Both the position numbers and the translations under genes were made by a program. From Palsa-1150 sp964531095 (GTDB lineage Bacteria > Myxococcota_A > Polyangia > Polyangiales > Polyangiaceae), in the NCBI GenBank assembly GCA_964531095.1, contig CAZHED010000001.1, forward strand, positions 62,001 to 126,000: a stretch of 64,000 nucleotides of DNA, written 5' to 3'. Positions 8,671-17,233 of this stretch are shown here, one piece after another; position 1 is the first letter of the stretch, and the number at the start of each line of letters is the position of its first letter. The notes under the pieces are model-generated. The model had not been told where the DNA came from. It saw nothing but the letters and a program-made list of their open reading frames with translations, and made no database searches.

Positions 8671-8683
8671 GTCCGGCCTCGCC

Positions 8684-8944
8684 ATGAAGGACGGCATTCA
8701 CCCCAACTACGTTCCGGCGCGCGTCGCCTGCGCGTGCGGAAACTCCTTCGTCACGCGGTCCACGCGCGGCGACTTCCAGATCGACGTGTGCGGAGCGTGC
8801 CATCCGTTTTACACGGGCACCCAGAAGCTCATCGATACCGCGGGCCGCGTCGATCGCTTCCGCAAGCGCTACGAGAAAAAGGCCCCCGTCGCGAAAGCCG
8901 CCGCCCCAACGCCCGCGGTGGACGAAGCCGAAACCGCCAAATAA
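8684..8944 (+). CDS. rpmE: Ribosomal protein bL31, zinc-binding form
   Basis: 86 residues. The start is the ATG at 8684 (MKDGIHPNYV), which matches the usual L31 N-terminus; longer readings upstream are not homologous. The protein keeps the zinc ligands of the C+ type (CAC near residue 16 and CGAC near 36) and the HPFYTGTQ signature. It ends in an Ala/Pro/Glu-rich tail about 15 residues longer than E. coli L31. It begins a plus-strand run with a DUF1385 protein and prfA, an association of translation genes found in other bacteria. In many species zinc controls a C+/C- pair of L31 genes; no second copy is in this window. Confidence 0.95.
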   Translation: MKDGIHPNYVPARVACACGNSFVTRSTRGDFQIDVCGACHPFYTGTQKLIDTAGRVDRFRKRYEKKAPVAKAAAPTPAVDEAETAK

Positions 8945-8991
8945 AACGGGGGCGCGCCTCGGAGGCTGCGGCGCGGCGGGGTGCTCCGGCC

Positions 8992-8997
8992 TATACT
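8992..8997 (+). promoter_or_regulatory. -10-like box almost abutting the DUF1385 start
   Basis: TATACT (5/6 to TATAAT) ends seven bases before the ATG at 9005. If used, transcription would start at or next to the start codon, giving a leaderless or nearly leaderless message. No convincing -35 box is seen at 17 bases. Confidence 0.3.
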
Positions 8998-9004
8998 GGT
9001 CCGC

Positions 9005-10126
9005 ATGGTGCGTCCGTACATCGGCGGTCAAGCCCTGCTCGAGGGTGTCATGATGCGAGCGCCGAAGTCGTTCGCGGCCGTCGTTCGGCGAAGCGACGGC
9101 TCTCTCCACGTGCGCGAGCGCGCGATGCGCGAGGGGGCTCGTGGCATCGCGCGCTGGCCGCTCGTCCGGGGCGTCGCATCCGTCGTCGAATCGCTCAAGC
9201 TGGGCAGCGAAGCCCTGCGCTTCAGCGTCGAGCAGATGGAACAGGACTTGGCCGCCGCGGAGCGCAACGGCGGGGCCAATGTGCACGCCGGGCTAGGGAT
9301 CCTCGGCGCGTTCGGGTTGTCGCTGTTCACGCTGGCGACGAGCGACGGCACGGGGCCTCACGCGGCAGGCGCGGCTCCGGGACGGCCCAACGGCGCGCGC
9401 GAGCGGGCGGGAACGTGGATCATGCTCGTCGTCGCCATCTCGTTTTTCGTGGCGATTCCACAGGCCGCCGCCGCCGGCTTCAGCCGCGTTCTCGGTCTGG
9501 GGCTCGAAGTGCAGAGCGCTGCTTTTCAGGCGGTGACGGGGGCGTTCAAGCTCACGGTGGTCATGGGCTATCTGCTCGCCATCCGCCGGGTCCCCGAGAT
9601 TCGTCGCGTTTTCCAGTACCACGGCGCCGAGCACAAGACGATTACCACCTACGAGGCGGGCGACGCGCTCACCGTGAACGCCGCGCGCACGAAGACGACG
9701 ATGCATCCTCGCTGCGGGACGACCTTCCTCGTCATGGTGGCGCTCGTGTCGATCGCCGTCTTCACGGCGATCGGCGCGGCGCTCCCGAGAATTCACACGG
9801 GAAGCGCCGTTCTCGACAACGTGGCCTTCTTTTTCGAGAAGCTGCCGTTCCTGCCGGTGATCGCGGCAGTCACGTTCGAGCTCCAGCGCTTGTTGGCGCG
9901 CCATTGTACGACCGGGCCGATGCGTGCTCTCCTGTGGCCGGGCTTTCTCGTGCAGAAGATCACGACCGCCGAGCCCAGCGACGACCAGCTCGAAGTCGCG
10001 CTCGCGAGCTTGCGCGTGACCCTCTTCCGGCAAGAGAAGGGGCAAGCCGACGCGAGCGAAGACGACGTCTCGTTCGCGAGTTACGGAGCGCTTCTCGCGG
10101 CGGACAGGTTGCGCGCTGCGGCGTGA
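9005..10126 (+). CDS. DUF1385 (YqhQ-like) integral membrane protein
   Basis: 373 residues. The start is taken at MVRPYIGGQALLEGVMMRAP because GGQALLEGVMMR is the family's conserved N-terminus. Other conserved blocks are FQYHGAEHKTI and TMHPRCGTTFL, which place His and Cys residues on one membrane side and suggest metal or haem contact; this is inference. At least four hydrophobic helices are seen (around residues 130-150, 175-195, 235-260 and 285-305). The family has no agreed function. It is often next to rpmE and prfA, as here: 60 bases after rpmE and 60 before prfA. The Ala/Gly/Pro-rich insert after the second helix is lineage-specific. Confidence 0.85.
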   Translation: MVRPYIGGQALLEGVMMRAPKSFAAVVRRSDGSLHVRERAMREGARGIARWPLVRGVASVVESLKLGSEALRFSVEQMEQDLAAAERNGGANVHAGLGILGAFGLSLFTLATSDGTGPHAAGAAPGRPNGARERAGTWIMLVVAISFFVAIPQAAAAGFSRVLGLGLEVQSAAFQAVTGAFKLTVVMGYLLAIRRVPEIRRVFQYHGAEHKTITTYEAGDALTVNAARTKTTMHPRCGTTFLVMVALVSIAVFTAIGAALPRIHTGSAVLDNVAFFFEKLPFLPVIAAVTFELQRLLARHCTTGPMRALLWPGFLVQKITTAEPSDDQLEVALASLRVTLFRQEKGQADASEDDVSFASYGALLAADRLRAAA

Positions 10127-10186
10127 CCGCGCGGTCGGTAGCCGGGCGCGCAAGGACGCGCTGTCCGGTATGCTACAGCGGGTCGC

Positions 10187-11311
10187 ATGCTCCCCATCGA
10201 CAAGCTCGAACAGCTCGTCCGCCGCTATGGCGATCTCGCGGAGCAACTTTGCCAGCCAGAGGTGCTCGCTGATCGCGCCAAGCAGTTGAAGCTCAACAAG
10301 GAGCGCAGCGATCTCGAACCCCTCGTGCAGTCCTTCTCGAGGTACCGAGAGGTCGACAAAGGGATCGCGGACAACCAGGACGCTCTCTCCGATCCGGAGC
10401 TGCGGGAGCTCGCACAGGCCGAGCTCACGGAGTTGGAAACAGAGCGCACGCGGCTCGAGCAATCGATTCAGCTTCTTCTTTTGCCGCCCGACCCCAGCGA
10501 CCAGAAAAACACGATTCTCGAGATTCGCAGCGCGGAGGGAGGGGAAGAAGCGGCGCTCTTTGCCGCCGATCTGTTTCGGATGTACGCGCGATACGCGGAG
10601 CGTAAGCGGTGGAAAGTCGAGGTTCTCTCGCTGAGCGAGAGCGCCACCGGCGGCTACAAGGAGTGCATCGCCCTCGTCAGCGGCAAAGACGTCTACGCGC
10701 AGCTTCGCTTCGAAGGCGGCGTGCATCGCGTGCAGCGCGTGCCCGCCACGGAGCAGCAAGGGCGCATTCACACGTCGACGTCGACCGTCGCCGTTCTCCC
10801 TGAAGCCGACGATGTCGACGTGCACGTCGACGAGAAGGACCTCGAGATCAGCATCGCAGCGAGCGGAGGCCCCGGCGGTCAGGGGGTCAACACGACCAAC
10901 AGCGCGGTGCAGCTCGTGCACAAGCCGACCGGCATCATCGTCAAGTGCCAGGATGAACGGTCGCAGCTCAAGAACAAGGCCAAGGCGCTCAAAGTACTCA
11001 AGGCGCGGCTGCTCGATCGCGAGCGGGTGAAGCGCGAGGAGGAGGAAGCCGCCACGCGCCGGAGCATGGTCTCGACGGGCGAGCGCAGTCAGAAGATCCG
11101 AACGTACAACTTTCCTCAGAACCGCGTGACCGACCACAGGATCCGTCTGACGCTGGCGAAGCTCGATCGCATCATCGAAGGCGATCTCGACGAGCTCGTC
11201 ACCGCGCTACGAACGAGCCGGGAGACCGAGCGGCTGCAAGCCGCGGGCGTGGTGGTCGCCGGTGCTGCGCCACCGGGGAGTGCCAGCGCCGCCGAGGACG
11301 CAGAGGCCTGA
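10187..11311 (+). CDS. prfA: Peptide chain release factor 1
   Basis: 374 residues. Class I release factor recognising UAA and UAG. The tripeptide anticodon PAT is at 186-188 (RVPATEQQGRIHTS), and the GGQ that triggers peptidyl-tRNA hydrolysis is at 230-232 (GGPGGQGVNTTNSAV). Length is about 10-15 residues above the usual 360 because of an Ala/Gly-rich C-terminal tail. A TATGCT -10-like box lies 12 bases before the ATG (10169-10174). In many genomes prmC, the methylase of the GGQ glutamine, follows; here a small unknown gene starts two bases after the stop. Confidence 0.97.
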   Translation: MLPIDKLEQLVRRYGDLAEQLCQPEVLADRAKQLKLNKERSDLEPLVQSFSRYREVDKGIADNQDALSDPELRELAQAELTELETERTRLEQSIQLLLLPPDPSDQKNTILEIRSAEGGEEAALFAADLFRMYARYAERKRWKVEVLSLSESATGGYKECIALVSGKDVYAQLRFEGGVHRVQRVPATEQQGRIHTSTSTVAVLPEADDVDVHVDEKDLEISIAASGGPGGQGVNTTNSAVQLVHKPTGIIVKCQDERSQLKNKAKALKVLKARLLDRERVKREEEEAATRRSMVSTGERSQKIRTYNFPQNRVTDHRIRLTLAKLDRIIEGDLDELVTALRTSRETERLQAAGVVVAGAAPPGSASAAEDAEA

Positions 11312-11313
11312 CC

Positions 11314-11730
11314 GTGCGCATCGAAGGCGAGGCGCTCGTCGTCGGAATGACCTTGGTGCCCGGTCTTTTGTCGCGCAACCGCAGCTTCGAGCTCTTCGAG
11401 AACGCGGAGGTGCGCCGCGCCCGCCACCGCGCGACGTTGCTGCGCGGCATCGTTCGCCAGATTGCCGGTGCGCAAGGAGCGATCGAATCGCTTCACCTCG
11501 CGCGCATCGCGGCGCGCATCGAGCTCAGCTACCGCCTTCCGGCGATGAAGATGCGCCGGCGAGCGTCGCTGAACGAGGTGGAGCTCGCGTGCGTGCGCTA
11601 TCTCGCGGAGCGGGCGTCGGTGGCCGGCCTGCGTGCCACCGAGGAGGACCGGGCAGCAATCGACGCCGCGCTGAAGCGGCTCTCGGTGGGCCTTCGCTTG
11701 GCGGAGATCGATGCCGGCGTGAAGGGGTGA
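11314..11730 (+). CDS. Conserved-looking hypothetical protein linked to prfA
   Basis: 138 residues from GTG, two bases after the prfA stop, so it is almost certainly co-translated. Not recognised. The protein is rich in Arg, Ala and Leu, mostly helical in character, with no signal peptide, Cys cluster or membrane segment. The N-terminus MRIEGEALVVGMTLVPGLLSRNRSFELFE alternates hydrophobic and charged residues as in a small beta-start domain. Third-position GC matches its neighbours, which supports it being a real gene. The place is where prmC commonly sits, but no SAM-binding NPPY motif is present, so it is not PrmC. Confidence 0.6.
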   Translation: MRIEGEALVVGMTLVPGLLSRNRSFELFENAEVRRARHRATLLRGIVRQIAGAQGAIESLHLARIAARIELSYRLPAMKMRRRASLNEVELACVRYLAERASVAGLRATEEDRAAIDAALKRLSVGLRLAEIDAGVKG

Positions 11731-11764
11731 CGGTCGCCGCTCCGCCGCGCGCCCCCGTCTGCCC

Positions 11765-12466
11765 TCAGCCGCTCCCAAGAAGACTCAGCTGCGCCGGAGC
11801 CTCGGGCTCGATGCACCGCGGGTCGTCGTGGCGCGGGTCATTGACGACGGGACTGACGGGGTAGGCAATCAGCGCGGGCGCCCGTGGCTCGAGCAGCGGC
11901 GCGAACGCGCTGGTCTCGATGAGCGCGGGGTCGAGCCAGCGGTCCCACGCCTCGCGCTCGAGCACGAGCGGCATGCGGTCGTGGATCGCTTCGACCGGTG
12001 GGCGAGCGGGCTGGGTGATGATCGCGCACGAATCGACGACCTCGCCGTCTTGTCCGACCCACCGCTCCCAGACCCCCGCGAGCGCGAACGGAGCTCGGTC
12101 CGCACGACGAACGAAGAACGGCTGGCTCTTGTTCGTTCCCCCGCGCTGCCACTCGAAAAAACCGTCGACGACGACCAGACAGCGCCGCCGGCGAATGGCG
12201 TCGCGGAAGGACGGCGTGGTCGTGACGCTTTCGACCCGCGCGAGGCCGAGCTTGTGCCCGATCCGTATGTCCTTGGCCCAGGGCGGCACGAGCCCCCAGC
12301 GCAGGAGCTCGATCTTGCGTCCCGTCGCGCCCTTCGATTTGCGAAGGACGGCGACGGGCTGTGACGGCGGGACATTGTAATGCGGCACGCCGGGAGGCAG
12401 CTCTTCCAGGCCGAGCGCTTCGCGCAGGTCGTGTGGGCTCGCCGTCAGTGCCGTTCGGCCGCACAT
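11765..12466 (-). CDS. SRAP (YedK/HMCES-like) abasic-site protein with Leu at the conserved Asn
   Basis: 233 residues starting MCGR, so the catalytic Cys is residue 2 after Met removal. SRAP proteins form a thiazolidine crosslink with abasic sites in single-stranded DNA and shield them. Family residues seen: Cys2, Glu105 in DGFFEW and His162 in IHDRMPLVL. The usual NARAET motif reads LARVES, so the conserved Asn at position 75, which helps hold the crosslink, is Leu. The rest of the fold is intact, so this is not a decayed gene. It is convergent with the prfA-linked gene and divergent from a HIT protein (87-base gap). Confidence 0.88.
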   Translation of the reverse strand: MCGRTALTASPHDLREALGLEELPPGVPHYNVPPSQPVAVLRKSKGATGRKIELLRWGLVPPWAKDIRIGHKLGLARVESVTTTPSFRDAIRRRRCLVVVDGFFEWQRGGTNKSQPFFVRRADRAPFALAGVWERWVGQDGEVVDSCAIITQPARPPVEAIHDRMPLVLEREAWDRWLDPALIETSAFAPLLEPRAPALIAYPVSPVVNDPRHDDPRCIEPEAPAQLSLLGSG

Positions 12467-12553
12467 GGTTGCCGGGAGCGTAGCGCGCCGCGACCGCGTC
12501 TGCTCGCGCCGCCGTGGTCAGAAACCCAGCAAGGCGATACGCTTGGCCCCCTC

Positions 12554-12898
12554 ATGGCGACTTGTCTCTTCTGCAACATCGTCGCGCGAACGACCGCCGC
12601 GCAAATCGTGTTCGAGAACGAGCACGTGGTCGCGTTCAAAGACATCCGCCCGGTCACGCCGGTGCACGCCCTCGTCGTCCCCAAGAAGCACATCGTCGGC
12701 ATTCACGACGCGACCCCCGACGATTCGCATGCCCTGGGGCAATTGATGCTGGCTGCGCGCGACGTCGCCGAAAAGCTCGGTCTCTCCGAGGGTGGGTACC
12801 GTCTGGTGATCAACCAGGGTGCGGATGCCGGGCAGAGCGTGCTTCATCTGCATTGCCACGTGCTTGGCGGCCGCTCGATGGCGTGGCCGCCCGGGTGA
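12554..12898 (+). CDS. HIT family (HINT-type) nucleotide hydrolase
   Basis: 114 residues from the ATG at 12554; longer upstream reading overlaps the divergent SRAP gene. The His triad HLHCHVL is at residues 98-104, with catalytic His in the HxHxH array. The N-terminus has a CLFC pair, as in zinc-containing HIT proteins, and the C-terminus has WPPG, as in HINT enzymes. HINT proteins hydrolyse purine phosphoramidates and aminoacyl-adenylates in the cytosol. The gene is monocistronic and convergent with the next gene. Confidence 0.92.
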   Translation: MATCLFCNIVARTTAAQIVFENEHVVAFKDIRPVTPVHALVVPKKHIVGIHDATPDDSHALGQLMLAARDVAEKLGLSEGGYRLVINQGADAGQSVLHLHCHVLGGRSMAWPPG

Positions 12899-12931
12899 GG
12901 CGACATTGGGCCGGGCCAGCGGCCGGTCGAA

Positions 12932-15001
12932 CTAGAGACCGCGCGCGATCGCATCGAGGAGCGCCCGTTCTCCGGCATTCGGCGCCGGGTCGCGGTCGCG
13001 CACGAACGGCGGTGCCGTCGGCCGCAAGACGTCGCGGCGGTGCACGCGCAACCATACCGCATCAATCCGCCCGAAGCGCCCGTGCCCCCCGACGAACAGC
13101 GCGGTGAGGTCGGGCCCGACCGCGCGGCGAGGCGCCGGATGCAAAGACAGCGATCGCCCGTCGGCGAGCGTCGCGTCGAGACCCGCGACCAGCTGATCGA
13201 CCGGGTCGAGCAACCGGTCCCGCGCACCGGGAGCCCCGCGCCCGAGCCATGCGGCCACGGTGAGCGGACCGCTGGGGAGGCTCAGGTCGAGGGTGAGGCC
13301 CGCTTCATTGAGCCACCCTTCCGCGTCGCTCAGATCGGTCATCCCGTCCATCCGAGCCAGCAGGCTTTCGCGGTCGATGAGCAAGTTCGCGTTCGTGGAC
13401 GCGTTCGTGGACGCGGGCGTGGAAGTGGAAGTGGAAGTGGAAGTGGACATGGACGTGGAAGTGGACATGGTCGTCGGGACCAGCGCACCAGGATTCAAGA
13501 TGCCCCCTGGGTCGAACGCGCGCATCAACGCTCGCACCACGTCGACCCCCGCGCCGAGCGCCGCCGGGAGACGCGGGGCTTTCGACCGTCCGACACCATG
13601 GTGGTGAGAGAGCGTGCCCCCCGCCTCGATCGCCGCGCCAAGGGCGCTTCTCCACGCTCGATCGTACGTTGCTTCGCAGGCGGCATCCCACCCTATCTTC
13701 GCGACGAGCTCGGGGGAGGCGCTGCCAGCGAACGAAAAATAGATGCAGCAGCCGTCGGGATACGCGTGGCTGAAGTGCGCCGTCACGACCACGTCGGGCC
13801 CGAGCGCGCGCCGAACTCCTTCGTACAGGTCGCCCAGCTTCGACCACCTCGCCGCGACCTCCATGGTGTCCACGAACGCACCGTTCGCGAAGATCGGCGC
13901 TTGCCGGTAGCTCACCGAGTAGCGCCGCTCGAGCCAGCCACGCGCCGGCGCCTCGCCGAGCCATGACCCGCGCCTCGACTCGCAGATGGTCCGCGCCCGA
14001 TCGACCGCGAGAGGCGGCATCGATGCGTCTGCGGACTCGAAAACGACGAGGAGCGTCGCGCCCCCCAAGGCGCGCCCCACGACGTTCGAGTGGAGCAGCT
14101 CGTTGATGGCTCCGGGGCGTCGGAGGATCGCCCGCAGCGCCGCTCCGCCCATTCCCGGCGCGCGGGGCCTCGCGGGCGACGTGCCGGCTCGAGCCCCGGC
14201 ATGCCGGGCGAGCATCGCGTCGAACGGGTCGTAGAGCCTCGCGACCGCCGGACGCAACCCCTCCTGGAACATCGCCCGCACGGAGTCCCATCCGTGTCGG
14301 GTCGTTGGAAACGACCACGCGCCGAAGCCGCGCGACGTTGGTGCCGGATGCAGCCGGAGGGTCGCGCTGGTCACGATGGCCATCGTCCCCTCGCTCCCGA
14401 CGACGAGCGGGACCAGATCAGGCGCGCTCGTGCGTCGCGCCAGCGCCACCACATCGCCGCATCCGGTCACGCACTCGAGCGCGACCACCATGTCCTCGAT
14501 CTTGCCGTACGCCCCGGAGCACTGCCCGGCGCTGCGGGTCGCCACCCAACCCCCGACGGTGCTGCACAGAATCGACGACGGGAAATGCCCGAGGGTGAAG
14601 CCCGAACGGCCGAGCGCCCGCTCGAGCGGGACGCCCATGTGCCCCGCTTCGACCTCGACCAGCGGCGTCCGCGGGTCCAGAGTGCGGATGCGCCCCATGC
14701 GCTTGAGGTCGACAATCACGACATCGCCTCGCGGAAGCACGCCTGCGCAAACGCCACTTCCGGCGCCGAAAGGCACGAGCGCGACCCCGCGACTCCGCGC
14801 CCACCGCACGAGGCGTGCGACGTCGTCGGTCGAAGTCGGCCACACGATCGCCCCCGGCCGATGCTCAGCGGGGTGGCCGGCTCGAACGGCGAGATGGTGC
14901 CGTGGCCACATGTCCCGCGCGTACGCGACGCGGTCAGCCGCGTCGTCGCTGGCGCGCAGCTTTGGAAACGCAACGGACAGATCGCGCGCGAGGGGGTTCA
15001 T
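12932..15001 (-). CDS. ADPS/GlcD-like FAD oxidoreductase with an additional partial FAD-binding domain
   Basis: 689 residues from the ATG at 15001. The first ~520 residues form a complete FAD_binding_4 plus C-terminal oxidase unit: VPFGAGSGVCAGVLP pyrophosphate loop, GGWVATRSAGQCSGAYGKIEDMV, VGSEGTMAIVT, and TLSHHHGVGRSKAPRL, the HHHGVG motif of alkyldihydroxyacetonephosphate synthases. Such enzymes make ether lipids, which suits myxobacteria; a GlcD-like oxidase is the alternative. After a Ser/Thr linker encoded by a hexamer repeat comes a second, shortened FAD-type region: LDLSLPSGPLTVAAWLGRG, VAGLDATLADGR, DLTALFVGGHGRFGRIDAVWLRV. The extra part lacks its own pyrophosphate loop and may be structural. 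Confidence 0.8.
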   Translation of the reverse strand: MNPLARDLSVAFPKLRASDDAADRVAYARDMWPRHHLAVRAGHPAEHRPGAIVWPTSTDDVARLVRWARSRGVALVPFGAGSGVCAGVLPRGDVVIVDLKRMGRIRTLDPRTPLVEVEAGHMGVPLERALGRSGFTLGHFPSSILCSTVGGWVATRSAGQCSGAYGKIEDMVVALECVTGCGDVVALARRTSAPDLVPLVVGSEGTMAIVTSATLRLHPAPTSRGFGAWSFPTTRHGWDSVRAMFQEGLRPAVARLYDPFDAMLARHAGARAGTSPARPRAPGMGGAALRAILRRPGAINELLHSNVVGRALGGATLLVVFESADASMPPLAVDRARTICESRRGSWLGEAPARGWLERRYSVSYRQAPIFANGAFVDTMEVAARWSKLGDLYEGVRRALGPDVVVTAHFSHAYPDGCCIYFSFAGSASPELVAKIGWDAACEATYDRAWRSALGAAIEAGGTLSHHHGVGRSKAPRLPAALGAGVDVVRALMRAFDPGGILNPGALVPTTMSTSTSMSTSTSTSTSTPASTNASTNANLLIDRESLLARMDGMTDLSDAEGWLNEAGLTLDLSLPSGPLTVAAWLGRGAPGARDRLLDPVDQLVAGLDATLADGRSLSLHPAPRRAVGPDLTALFVGGHGRFGRIDAVWLRVHRRDVLRPTAPPFVRDRDPAPNAGERALLDAIARGL
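13389..13466. repeat. In-frame hexamer/dodecamer simple repeat inside the ADPS-like gene
   Basis: On the plus strand two copies of GCGTTCGTGGAC (13389-13400, 13401-13412) are followed by a run of GTGGAA/GTGGAC/ATGGAC hexamers (13419-13466). The period is six, so changes in copy number keep the frame. On the coding strand it gives a Ser-Thr/Met-Ser-Thr linker of roughly 25 residues joining two FAD domains. Slippage here would change only linker length. Confidence 0.85.
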
Positions 15002-15017
15002 CCCAGAGCCTCTGCGA

Positions 15018-16757
15018 CTATTCGCCTTGGTAGTCCGCCGCGCCGACGATCTCGAGGCGGCTGTCGCGCCACCCGAACCAGAAGTGCTCGGAGTCCGACC
15101 CGCCCACCCACGCACAGTAGGGGCGGGTCGCGCTGCACGCGAGCTCCGCGCAGTGCGCGCTGATCCCGCGAACGTCGTCCATCGTTAGCTTTCCGAGCGG
15201 GACCACTTTCGGACGCCACGTGGGCAGGCCGGGTTCGTCGAAATGGATCAGGCGTGCGTCGGGCGCTGCCTGCCTCCGGAAGCCGGCGGGGGTCGTCGCG
15301 GCGACGAGCAGCCGGCACGCGTCGTCGTGGGACACGCCACGGGACGGAATCAGCGCGGCGGCCTGGGCCGCAGCGGTCACGTCCGCGGTGTCCATCAGGG
15401 CGAGCGCGCTCGCCAGGTCCGCCTCCATCGACGATACCTGCATCGAGGGCGGGGGAGCGAAGAAGGCTTGCGTCCACGCGACCGGCAATCCGCCCGCGCC
15501 CGTGCCGCTCAATCTCACGACGACATCCGTTCGTCCGTCCCCGTCGACGTCCGCGAATGCCGCGTCCCAACGCGCATCGGCGACCTCGGCTCGAACGGAC
15601 CCGGCGTCGATCACGAACACGCGCGCGGCGACGCCCTCGTGCACCGCCACGACCGGCGCGTCGGGGGCGCCATCGGTCAACCCGACGCCAATCGTGCCTC
15701 CGGTCGACGAAAGAGGCGCCTGGCCCAGCACCTGGCGGACTTCGCGTGCGCGAGCAAGGAGCAGAGATTGCGTTTCGGTGCTGTCCGCGGCGGCCGGCAC
15801 CAGGTGTGGAGGCGAGCTCGCCGGCGTCGACCTCATCACCGGGGCATCTTCGATGACCGAACGCACCACCCACCGCCCATCCTGTCGCACGAATCGCACG
15901 ACCGCTCGCCCGCCTTCGGTCCATGCCTCGCACGCATCCGCGCCGCACGCCTGCGTGGCCAGCGCTTCGCGTATCACTGCCAGGATGGCGCTGGCCAGCG
16001 GCGATGACGCCGCGCTCTCCACGTCAAGGTGAGCGACGCGCTGGCTGAAGAGCGACTGCCAAGCGATGCGAACGTCGGCCCCCTCCCGCGCCAACCCACT
16101 CGCGAGCGTGGCGGTCGACGCGCTCGCCACGCGAAGCGCGGCCAGGAGTGGCCCGGCGTCGTGCTCGAGCGAGGGAGGGTGCTTGATACGGGACGCGAGC
16201 TCCTCTGTGTCGCGAACGTCCGTGAGCGCCATCGGGGAGGCCTCGAACGGCGAAGGGGCGTCCCCCGAGTCGATCCAGGCCGCGCGGAGGCCGGACGGTT
16301 GATCGAGCACGCCCAGGCTCTCGAGGAGAACATAGGCCACGCCGCCGTCGACCACACCGCTGACGACGCGCACCCCAGTTGGCCAGTGCTCGACCGGGTC
16401 TATCTCGGTCGTGCCGTCCTCCGCGCGCGCGACTCGCCAGGCACCCCATGCCACCTCGCGCGTTCCGGCAAAAGCGAGCCAACGCGCCCGACCGCGCGCG
16501 TCACGGGGGAGCGCGATGAGCTGCGCGTGCGGATCCCCTCGGCCCGCGAGCGCTCCGTTCAGCGCATCCGGCCATGCGGGAAGGATGTCGCCTTCAGGGC
16601 GGGTAGTCACGGCCGGAGGAGGTGCGGCTGCGGTCGGGCGTGGGGCACGTGCCGAGCTGCGCGGCGGCGACCCGACACACTCGACCGACAGCGCCGCGGC
16701 GACGACCAGGAGGATCAGCGTGTCCGGAACCCCCGCGCCGCCACCGATTCGCCGCAT
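15018..16757 (-). CDS. Large secreted or lipid-anchored protein of unknown function
   Basis: 579 residues from the ATG at 16757. The N-terminus (MRRIGGGAGVPDTLILLVVAAALSVEC) is a signal sequence; the Cys could be lipidated, but the preceding Glu fits a lipobox poorly. A Pro/Ala linker follows. The central part contains WDAAFADVDGDGRTDVVVRLSG, an FG-GAP/VCBS-like calcium loop of the kind seen in beta-propeller repeats. No catalytic motif was recognised. The last residues hold four Cys (HCAELACSATRPYCAW) that could form disulphides outside the cytoplasm. It lies 11 bases downstream of a receiver-domain gene, so they are probably co-transcribed. Confidence 0.65.
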   Translation of the reverse strand: MRRIGGGAGVPDTLILLVVAAALSVECVGSPPRSSARAPRPTAAAPPPAVTTRPEGDILPAWPDALNGALAGRGDPHAQLIALPRDARGRARWLAFAGTREVAWGAWRVARAEDGTTEIDPVEHWPTGVRVVSGVVDGGVAYVLLESLGVLDQPSGLRAAWIDSGDAPSPFEASPMALTDVRDTEELASRIKHPPSLEHDAGPLLAALRVASASTATLASGLAREGADVRIAWQSLFSQRVAHLDVESAASSPLASAILAVIREALATQACGADACEAWTEGGRAVVRFVRQDGRWVVRSVIEDAPVMRSTPASSPPHLVPAAADSTETQSLLLARAREVRQVLGQAPLSSTGGTIGVGLTDGAPDAPVVAVHEGVAARVFVIDAGSVRAEVADARWDAAFADVDGDGRTDVVVRLSGTGAGGLPVAWTQAFFAPPPSMQVSSMEADLASALALMDTADVTAAAQAAALIPSRGVSHDDACRLLVAATTPAGFRRQAAPDARLIHFDEPGLPTWRPKVVPLGKLTMDDVRGISAHCAELACSATRPYCAWVGGSDSEHFWFGWRDSRLEIVGAADYQGE

Positions 16758-16768
16758 GCGGCAACCTA

Positions 16769-17116
16769 TCAGCGCTGGCAAATGCGGTCGACGGCAGCGA
16801 TGAGGTCCTCGGGAGAAAGGGGCTTCGCAAGGTGCGGGACGCCCGCGGGCGCACGCATGGCCGACACAACCATGATCGGAATGCGCTCCAGTTCTCCGTC
16901 GCATCGGACCGCATCGAGGAGCTCCCAGCCGCTCATCACGGGCATCGCGAGGTCGAGCAGAATGGCGCCGGGCTTTGGGCCGTGAAGGATCGCCAGCGCT
17001 TGCGCGCCGTTCTCGGCGCATCGAACGTCGTATCCCTCGGCCTCGAGCACCGCGGCGACGACGTCGCGCATGTTGCGATCGTCGTCGATGACAAGGACAG
17101 CCCCTGCTGTGGCCAT
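16769..17116 (-). CDS. Stand-alone receiver-domain (CheY-like) response regulator
   Basis: 115 residues, a receiver domain and nothing else. Acidic pocket DDD at 11-13, phospho-acceptor Asp55 in AILLDLAMPVMSG, Ser85 in IMVVSAM and Lys98 in LAKPL are all in place, so phosphorylation should work. No output domain is attached, so it probably acts through protein contact, as CheY or a phosphorelay member does. No histidine kinase is nearby. It is followed after 11 bases by the gene for a large secreted protein. Upstream 117 bases separate it from the divergent methionine-pathway gene. Confidence 0.9.
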   Translation of the reverse strand: MATAGAVLVIDDDRNMRDVVAAVLEAEGYDVRCAENGAQALAILHGPKPGAILLDLAMPVMSGWELLDAVRCDGELERIPIMVVSAMRAPAGVPHLAKPLSPEDLIAAVDRICQR

Positions 17117-17233
17117 GGCGCGCTCCGCGCAGTAAACATTGGGCTCCTAGTCGTTTCATCGAAGCACGATTGGTGCCGGAACTTGCGATCTGCGGGCCGA
17201 GGTCGTAGGTGCAATCGGTCCAAAGCCAGCGCG

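Noticed and set aside
17117..17233. Riboswitch before the methionine-pathway gene
   Set aside because: The gap is short and no SAM/SAH aptamer pairing could be traced by eye.
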